Shown: positions 58,675 through 64,000 of the stretch, piece by piece
Numbering within the stretch: the first letter of the stretch is position 1
Layout: each line of letters opens with the position of its first letter
Source of the DNA: Guyparkeria hydrothermalis
GTDB lineage: Bacteria; Pseudomonadota; Gammaproteobacteria; Halothiobacillales; Halothiobacillaceae
Direction of reading: 5' to 3'
Assembly: GCF_023555375.1 (NCBI RefSeq)
Contig: NZ_JAJSEE010000004.1
Coordinates: forward strand, 62,001-126,000
DNA: 64,000 nt
Translations under genes and position numbers: made by a program
Notes under the pieces: generated by a model
Database searches by the model: none
Told to the model about the DNA's origin: nothing
What the model saw: only the letters and a program-made list of their open reading frames with translations

Positions 58675-60224
58675 CCTCGATCCCCTCTACTCATTCGGCC
58701 CCTAACCTTGTCTACCCACCCGAACCCTTGGCGTCGACCGATTCCAAGAGGCTCGAGATGCGGTCTGTCTTCGACGTAATCTGCCAACGATCCCCAATCA
58801 TGGGCAACCAACATCCGAATGACCTCGTCTTCATAGGCGGTATCGTCCGCATAACGTTCGTCATCTGGGAGAACGACACCTTTCCTGAACATCATCTCCA
58901 GACGATCAGGATCTCCGCCGGAAAAATAGCGGTAAGTCGTGGTATCCAAGGCCCGAACGTAATCAACGTATTGAGGAAGCCGTCGGGAACGAAGATATAG
59001 AAATCGCAATGTTTTTCGTCTCACGACATCGGGGGCCAGCGGGTCAAGAGCACCATCCTGCAACAACTCACTACGGTTGTGGAAGGTGCGAACGAAACCG
59101 GCACTCTGGTAAGTGGAGGGGCCTAGACAGATTACTTGCTTTCCACACACTCCAGCCTCCACCGCAGAACTACCGCCATTCATTACGACTACATCTGCCT
59201 GCTGAATCAACTCATAGGTATTGGCCTTGTCCTCGCTATGAATGCAGTGGACACCGCGCAATCGAGCCCAATTAACATAGTGATTCAGCGACCGCTCCCC
59301 GGTGGCCTTTCCAATGTTCTCGGCCCAATTTGGGTGACACCGCACCACCACCTGAGAGGGATTGATTGAAAACGCCTCGAACAGATCATCCAGGGCGTGC
59401 GTGTTATCGGACCAACCACTTTCCCAATCAGCATGTCCAGCGAATTCATTCTTACTGCTCGGAACCACCAGGACGCGAAGCCCTCGAGTCTGAACAGGCC
59501 ATGGCGCAGGCTCGGGGTTTTGGTTATATAATCGCCACTCCAACGAATTACGCTGCAGGAACCTCTCTCCGGCTAGCTTCCCGGCGTGCAGCGACTGGTC
59601 CTTTGTCAAAGGCTTGTCGTCGAAATTGGCAACCATTTCGTTTACAGCCCTGAGCGAAAGGCAATTCGCATTTGGATTAAGGTTAAGGCCGTCTCCAAAC
59701 CACGTTCTCTCGTGGGTAATGTACGGAATACCTAAGCGCTCGCAGGCATACGTTGCAGCCCGAGTGACATCCATACGCCCATTAAAACAAATGACTGCGT
59801 CAATCCCTTGTTCCTCAATCCATCGGCTTACTGCACTGAACGCCTTATCGACCGGGGCTCTCAACTCTCTGATGGTTTTCTGAACTGCATCTGAGGACCA
59901 ATCATCCTCCGATTCGGTCCGATTCAATGTACATGCACTCGACAGCGCCAGGGCGTCCAGGTCCTCGGCGCATAGTTGCTTGGGCCCTTCAGATAGTGAT
60001 GAAATCGGACCAACATCGTAACTTCTAAACCCTCCAAGGATACATTTAGAACACTCGGTCAGTTTGTTCGTTTGTTTCAACGCGCGCGGATAGCATAACG
60101 GCAAATGCGCATCACAAGTCAAAAACACCGTTTCGTGTCCACCCAACTCGCATAAATGCGCCAAATAAACTGAATGTTCGACATGTGGCCGGAACGAATA
60201 AAAGTTCACAAACCCGATTTTCAC
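58671..60224 (-). CDS. Polysaccharide biosynthesis protein, GT-B-like, unknown specificity
   Basis: A protein of 517 residues. The N-terminus MKIGFVNFYSFRPHVEHSVYLAHLCELGGHETVFLTC resembles the first Rossmann half of GT-B transferases. Two CxxC-like cysteines follow (TECSKCILG). The second half has LRVLVVPSSKNEFAG, VVVRCHPNWAENIG, ADVVVMNGGSSAVEAGVCGKQVICLG, as in capsule synthesis proteins and CDP-glycerol transferase-like enzymes. No exact family is recognised. GTG 60224 is chosen because it gives the 4-nt GTGA overlap with the upstream polymerase and has GGGAG 8 nt before it. Confidence 0.75.
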   Translation of the reverse strand: MKIGFVNFYSFRPHVEHSVYLAHLCELGGHETVFLTCDAHLPLCYPRALKQTNKLTECSKCILGGFRSYDVGPISSLSEGPKQLCAEDLDALALSSACTLNRTESEDDWSSDAVQKTIRELRAPVDKAFSAVSRWIEEQGIDAVICFNGRMDVTRAATYACERLGIPYITHERTWFGDGLNLNPNANCLSLRAVNEMVANFDDKPLTKDQSLHAGKLAGERFLQRNSLEWRLYNQNPEPAPWPVQTRGLRVLVVPSSKNEFAGHADWESGWSDNTHALDDLFEAFSINPSQVVVRCHPNWAENIGKATGERSLNHYVNWARLRGVHCIHSEDKANTYELIQQADVVVMNGGSSAVEAGVCGKQVICLGPSTYQSAGFVRTFHNRSELLQDGALDPLAPDVVRRKTLRFLYLRSRRLPQYVDYVRALDTTTYRYFSGGDPDRLEMMFRKGVVLPDDERYADDTAYEDEVIRMLVAHDWGSLADYVEDRPHLEPLGIGRRQGFGWVDKVRGRMSRGDRG

Positions 60225-61447
60225 GACGCCCACTCCCTACTAAAAACCAAATAACTCCTGGAACGGATCCCGACGGGGGAAACAAGCATAATCCAGAGAA
60301 AGCCAAACACTATAAAGCGAGCCAAACCAAGCCCACCATAGAAATAGTTTTCAACCGCAGAGACGGTCACCACCACAGAAAAATATATCAAAAACCCCAT
60401 ACCATAAACCCTAGAACTGACCCCAACCAGCCAAACCAAGTAGGCCAAAATAAGCCCAAAAAAACCAAGGAAGCCAAAATCTATTAACAGAGAAGAATAT
60501 AACGTTTGATAGAGACCCGCCCGAGGGTTTGCGCTTTCGATCGCCTGATGAATTACCTCACGACCACAACCCAACACTAGGCACACTTCGTCTCTGACGT
60601 AAAGGAACGAACCGAACAAATCGTAGGTTCCGCCAAAAAGAAGGAATCGAAACTCGGCGATAGAGTGACTTATATATTGCAGAAAATAGACCACGGGACC
60701 CAAGAACCATAGTCCTCCGGAAACCGAGTCGATCACCCAAGATTTCAACGGAAGCCGATCGAATAGCCACGAGTGCGCTAATGTGAGAGACCAATCCCAA
60801 CCCACCGTCACAGTATTTAACGAACGAGCCTTCGTCTGGTAATCAAATACAAGCAAAAATATGGCAACCAACCCAAGAAGCGCCAACCACATGCGAAGCC
60901 GGCCGTATCGGACCCTCGCCATCAATAGATGAAAAATAGCTACAAATACGGGCGCTCCGCGCGTCCCGAGAACCAGCAGGTCGACAGCAACGACTACTGC
61001 CACAAAAAACAAGCAAACAAAATACCACTTACGACTAATGTTTATAAACGCAAGAAGGATCGCCAAGGGATAAAACAATATCGCGAAATAGCTATACCAT
61101 CCTCCTCCTCCCAGATCACTTTCTTGTCGAAGGTCATACATCCCCAGATCAAAAAAGGCAACCAAATACGGAATACGACTAAAGACAAATGTGACAAGAA
61201 AGGAAGAAAAAAACAAAAACAAGAAAGTACGCAGTCGGAACTCTGGCCATCGCTCTGTTGACGGCACTTTAATCCTAATCAACCCGAGAGCCGTCAATCC
61301 GGTCAGAAAGACCACCAGCCAAACAACAATATTTTCCCACTCTAGCCGCGCTAAGAACAGCAAATGAAAAAGCTGCAGCAGGGAGATAGCGACAAACAGT
61401 GTCAGCGCCCTAGAAAAAAACCTCTGAGGTGAAACCGCCTCTCCCAT
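60221..61447 (-). CDS. Wzy-like O-antigen polymerase
   Basis: A protein of 408 residues with about 11 membrane helices and few conserved residues, as usual for Wzy. Long periplasmic loops contain SRIPYLVAFFDLGMYDLRQESDLGGGGWYS and ANPRAGLYQTLYSSLLIDFGFLGFF, the latter like the second loop of oligosaccharide repeat-unit polymerases. It would join lipid-linked repeat units. A WaaL/Wzy ligase-type gene is also present at 51.5 kb; because of its position in the sugar block this one is the better polymerase candidate. It is A+T-rich and overlaps the previous gene by 1 nt (TAATG). Confidence 0.75.
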   Translation of the reverse strand: MGEAVSPQRFFSRALTLFVAISLLQLFHLLFLARLEWENIVVWLVVFLTGLTALGLIRIKVPSTERWPEFRLRTFLFLFFSSFLVTFVFSRIPYLVAFFDLGMYDLRQESDLGGGGWYSYFAILFYPLAILLAFINISRKWYFVCLFFVAVVVAVDLLVLGTRGAPVFVAIFHLLMARVRYGRLRMWLALLGLVAIFLLVFDYQTKARSLNTVTVGWDWSLTLAHSWLFDRLPLKSWVIDSVSGGLWFLGPVVYFLQYISHSIAEFRFLLFGGTYDLFGSFLYVRDEVCLVLGCGREVIHQAIESANPRAGLYQTLYSSLLIDFGFLGFFGLILAYLVWLVGVSSRVYGMGFLIYFSVVVTVSAVENYFYGGLGLARFIVFGFLWIMLVSPVGIRSRSYLVFSREWAS

Positions 61448-62763
61448 TATTGAGAGATCGCCCGACGATCAGCCACTTTGTTAGCGACAATGACCTCGTT
61501 AACCAATTTTGATACTTCACATGAAGATCCTCTAGCAGGCCGGTAAATATATCTACCAACAAACCGGTCCAACTCTTCTTGATCCACGCCCCTAAAAGAG
61601 CCTTTTATTGCCAAATCGATAAAATCGTACATTTCGACCGGGTTTTTTGCGAAACTTAAAACGTTAGCGACATTGGCGTTATCTTCTGAATACATTACAT
61701 TATCCCCTGAAGACCGGCACTGCCCCCACGCAGGAACTACCACTTCTGCATTGGCCATCACGGCCTCAACCAGCGATAGCGAATTATAGCCCAACACCAG
61801 TTTGCTTTCGGGAAGAATGTCAAAAAGATCTCGCGCATGATCAACTTCGACATTATAGAGGCCGCGTTCCTTAATAATCATTTTTACCGCCAGAGTATCC
61901 TCGCAATCTTTGGTCTTGACCAAAAAACGGACACTCTCCGAGCTCAAAGTCGAGGCGGACCGGCAAAAAATATCCAAAACCTCTTTAAAGGTTTCGTCTG
62001 CGAAATAACCTCGCGTAAACGTCAACAAAGTTATATTAGACCGGTTTCTTTTGGGCCGCGTGGTATCCACATCAAACCATGCGTCAAACCGAGGAAGGCC
62101 CGTCACAATCACATCATGCTCGCTGCAGACATTTGATCGCTTGCAGATAACATCCTTTGACGACTGCCCCGCGACGGCAATTTTTGTTCCCTTGAACCGA
62201 TATCTAGCGTCAGCATATCTTTTAGAGACAATGTCACACACCTCCGGAACAATGGGATGCTCTCTCGAAAGGACGACGAAGGGAATATTTTCGGATGCGC
62301 ACACATCTTTAAACCCTGCATCCTGCCAATAGTCCAAGTTAGCCGACATAATAGCGTGAACTTGCACTTTTCGGCTAACTAGCCAAATAAGGAATTGAGC
62401 GTACTGCCGGGACTTCAAAGCCACGGACTTATCCATGGGATGTTTATTTTGATAAAAAGTTTGCTCTTGCGAGCATAACGGAACCCACTCGGACTGGAAC
62501 CTGGTGAAACCGGCAGTAACCGTCGGAAAGTTTAAAACGGTGCGTTTCCGCAGCTCTTTTATATCTTTATAAAACGACTCCCTTCCTAAACACAATACGG
62601 TTGTTCGCCCTGGAAGAACGCCTTTCCAATCTACAGAATAATATGTTAGCAATGCCGCAAGTCGAGGGCCGCCTACACGCACGATCATACTCGAGATTAA
62701 GGGCCAGATGGATGATAAAACCCCATACCGGATGGAAGAAACTATAACGGCGAATCTTTGCAT
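61447..62763 (-). CDS. Surface polysaccharide biosynthesis protein of unknown family
   Basis: A protein of 438 residues with no membrane segment. The second half has ITLLTFTRGYFADETFKEVLDIF, VRFLVKTKDCEDTLAV, and then DILPESKLVLGYNSLSLVEAVMANAEVVVPAWGQC, the kind of nucleotide-sugar binding site seen in GT-B and capsule transferases. It may be a glycosyltransferase. It is much richer in A+T than the core genes. It shares a stop/start overlap with the Wzy-like gene. There are 71 nt with nothing recognised before the pseudaminate synthase. Confidence 0.65.
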   Translation of the reverse strand: MQRFAVIVSSIRYGVLSSIWPLISSMIVRVGGPRLAALLTYYSVDWKGVLPGRTTVLCLGRESFYKDIKELRKRTVLNFPTVTAGFTRFQSEWVPLCSQEQTFYQNKHPMDKSVALKSRQYAQFLIWLVSRKVQVHAIMSANLDYWQDAGFKDVCASENIPFVVLSREHPIVPEVCDIVSKRYADARYRFKGTKIAVAGQSSKDVICKRSNVCSEHDVIVTGLPRFDAWFDVDTTRPKRNRSNITLLTFTRGYFADETFKEVLDIFCRSASTLSSESVRFLVKTKDCEDTLAVKMIIKERGLYNVEVDHARDLFDILPESKLVLGYNSLSLVEAVMANAEVVVPAWGQCRSSGDNVMYSEDNANVANVLSFAKNPVEMYDFIDLAIKGSFRGVDQEELDRFVGRYIYRPARGSSCEVSKLVNEVIVANKVADRRAISQ

Positions 62764-62834
62764 TTATGGAACAACACCAGTTTCAACATGTAATTATCGG
62801 TTATTAAAACCGAGACCATTAATCATTCTTGTTT

Positions 62835-63887
62835 TTACGGAAGGAGTTGATCCAAATGAATTGGGGAATTGGCATCTACGTCACACTTTAACCGCTTGCC
62901 TACTATTTCATTGGTTAATCTTGGCGGCAGCCCAAATCCGGGGCGCACTGAAGCTATCGATTCTTCAGTTATCAAATCGCCTGCGCGGAGATTTTTAACA
63001 AAGTAAAGGGATCTACGAAACTTTACATTCCCCTGCTCACTGGACTTTCGACCGTATTCTATTACTCCAAGGGCCTTCCAGGCAGTTTGAGAATCCCGGC
63101 ATAACTGCGCCATCTCTTTCGGCTCGAGCGAGAAACTGTCATCTGGACCGCCGCCATTGCGGTCGAGGGTGAAGTGCTTCTCGATGATGGAGGCCCCAAG
63201 TGCGACACTCGTAATGGCGGTGGTGTTGTCGATAGTGTGGTCGGACAGGCCCGTGACCAAGCCGAAGCGCTCGATCATGTCGGGGATGGTGCGTAGGTTG
63301 TAGTCTTCCGCCGGTGCGGGATAGCCGCTTACGCAGTGGAGGATGGCCAGTTGCTCGCAGCCTGCACTCCGGGCCGCGTCAATAGCTTCCTGTATCTCCT
63401 CGGCATCGGCCATGCCCGTGGAGATGATCATCGGCTTGCCGGTACTCGCGACGTATTCGATCAGCGGCAGGTCCACGGCTTCGAACGAGGCGATCTTGTA
63501 GGCGGGAGCGCCGAGTTCTTCCAGCAAGTCGACCGCCGTTGTGTCGAACGGCGAGCTGAAGATAGTGATGCCGAGCTTCCGTGCGTGATCGAACAGCGGC
63601 TTATGCCACTCCCATGGCATATGGGCCTCTTCGTACAGTTCGTAGAGTGTCCGGCCATCCCACAACCCGCCGTGGATACGGAAATCTTCGCTGTCGCAAT
63701 CAAGCGTGATGGTATCCGGGCGGTATGTCTGCAGCTTGATCGCATCGGCACCCGCTTTCTTGGCTTCGTCGATGATCCGGAGTGCCGTTTCCAGCTTGCC
63801 GTTATGGTTCGCCGAAAGTTCAGCAACAACGTAAGGTGGATATTTTGCACCTATACGGCGGCCGTCAATTATTAGTTCTTCAGACAT
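62835..63887 (-). CDS. pseI: Pseudaminic acid synthase
   Basis: A protein of 350 residues. It condenses 2,4-diacetamido-2,4,6-trideoxy-L-altrose with phosphoenolpyruvate. The TIM barrel begins PPYVVAELSANHNGKLETALRIIDEAKKAGADAIKLQTY, with ELSANHNG characteristic of PseI; the NeuB forms usually read AEIGxNHNG. GLSDHTIDNTTAITSVALGASIIEKHFTLDR and a C-terminal SAF (antifreeze-like) domain (FRRSLYFVKNLRAGDLITEESIASVRPGFGLPP) complete it. The gene upstream ends like an acetyltransferase of the same pathway. Its G+C content is nearer to the chromosome average than that of the next three genes. Confidence 0.92.
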   Translation of the reverse strand: MSEELIIDGRRIGAKYPPYVVAELSANHNGKLETALRIIDEAKKAGADAIKLQTYRPDTITLDCDSEDFRIHGGLWDGRTLYELYEEAHMPWEWHKPLFDHARKLGITIFSSPFDTTAVDLLEELGAPAYKIASFEAVDLPLIEYVASTGKPMIISTGMADAEEIQEAIDAARSAGCEQLAILHCVSGYPAPAEDYNLRTIPDMIERFGLVTGLSDHTIDNTTAITSVALGASIIEKHFTLDRNGGGPDDSFSLEPKEMAQLCRDSQTAWKALGVIEYGRKSSEQGNVKFRRSLYFVKNLRAGDLITEESIASVRPGFGLPPRLTNEIVGKRLKCDVDANSPIHLDQLLP

Positions 63888-63890
63888 AGC

Positions 63891-64000
63891 TTATCCTTTA
63901 TTCATCTTTGCGAGCTTTTCCTCAAGATCTGGCCTTGCCGTTTTCCATTCGCCAGCGAGCATTCCAAGCCTGTATACATCGACGAACTCACCTCCAATTT
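63891..64000 (-). CDS. C-terminal end of a PseH-like N-acetyltransferase (partial)
   Basis: Only the last 35 residues are in the window, reading GEFVDVYRLGMLAGEWKTARP and then DLEEKLAKMNKG before TAA. The segment DVYRLGMLAGEW is like the end of GNAT acetyltransferases in the pseudaminic acid route (PseH). The stop is 3 nt before the pseI start, which supports a shared pathway. The assignment rests on very short sequence. Confidence 0.5.
   Translation of the reverse strand, partial: IGGEFVDVYRLGMLAGEWKTARPDLEEKLAKMNKG

Overview
The window is chromosomal DNA from a GC-rich gammaproteobacterium. Gene order and content such as dusB-fis, fabA-fabB, guaB-guaA, polA, rlmKL, grxD and uup are gammaproteobacterial. 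A c'-type cytochrome and a possible SoxXA-binding (SoxK-like) protein hint at a chemolithotrophic, sulfur-oxidising relative, for example of the Halothiobacillaceae or Chromatiales. An amidotransferase of the N-acetylglutaminylglutamine type hints at salt tolerance. The genus is not determined here.

Layout. 0-9.2 kb: the end of a c-di-GMP phosphodiesterase, polA, a LOG-family hydrolase, then thrB, a DctQ-DctM TRAP permease pair, dusB and fis in close succession. 9.2-20 kb: a small acidic protein, a DUF423 membrane protein, a cytochrome c', fabAB, a GAF-GGDEF cyclase, a fused double-ABC ATPase, two secreted proteins of unknown function and rlmKL. 20-31 kb: an NlpC/P60 hydrolase, a periplasmic binding lipoprotein translationally coupled to a PAS-GGDEF-EAL sensor, xseA, the SoxK-like protein, guaB, guaA and tadA. 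31-49 kb: uup, a chemoreceptor, a TerB-like protein, a YgjP-like protease, the amidotransferase, a receiver-GGDEF protein, grxD, deaD, two small DUF proteins, tRNA-Leu(CAA), a beta-CASP hydrolase, an FAH-family enzyme and a FadL-type porin. 49-64 kb: a GT25 transferase, superoxide dismutase, a REP-associated tyrosine transposase, and then a surface-polysaccharide locus on the minus strand. That locus holds an O-antigen ligase, a WbpM-like dehydratase, an initiating sugar transferase, an epimerase/reductase, UDP-xylose synthase, glycosyltransferases, a Wzy-like polymerase, pseudaminic acid synthase and the end of an acetyltransferase. The genes from about 57 to 63 kb are visibly richer in A+T and linked by 1-4 nt stop/start overlaps, as expected for a transferred O-antigen block.

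The most unusual feature is three families of intergenic repeats. (1) Four copies of a 268-269 bp element, at 9.4, 11.1, 30.3 and 33.2 kb, plus a 16-nt fragment of its end at 38.6 kb. Each folds as an outer terminal stem enclosing two large hairpins. The stem sequences differ between copies, but the partner strand changes with them, so pairing is kept while sequence is not. (2) Two copies of a shorter inverted-repeat element at 41.0 and 43.6 kb. The second fills the whole gap between two genes and its tip supplies the likely ribosome binding site of one of them. (3) About 15 short REP palindromes, seen between 43 and 56 kb, surrounding a RAYT gene. Two neighbouring genes use the TAG of a REP as their stop codon.

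No rRNA, CRISPR array, integrase or complete insertion sequence was seen. Signalling is prominent: four GGDEF/EAL proteins and one chemoreceptor occur in the window.
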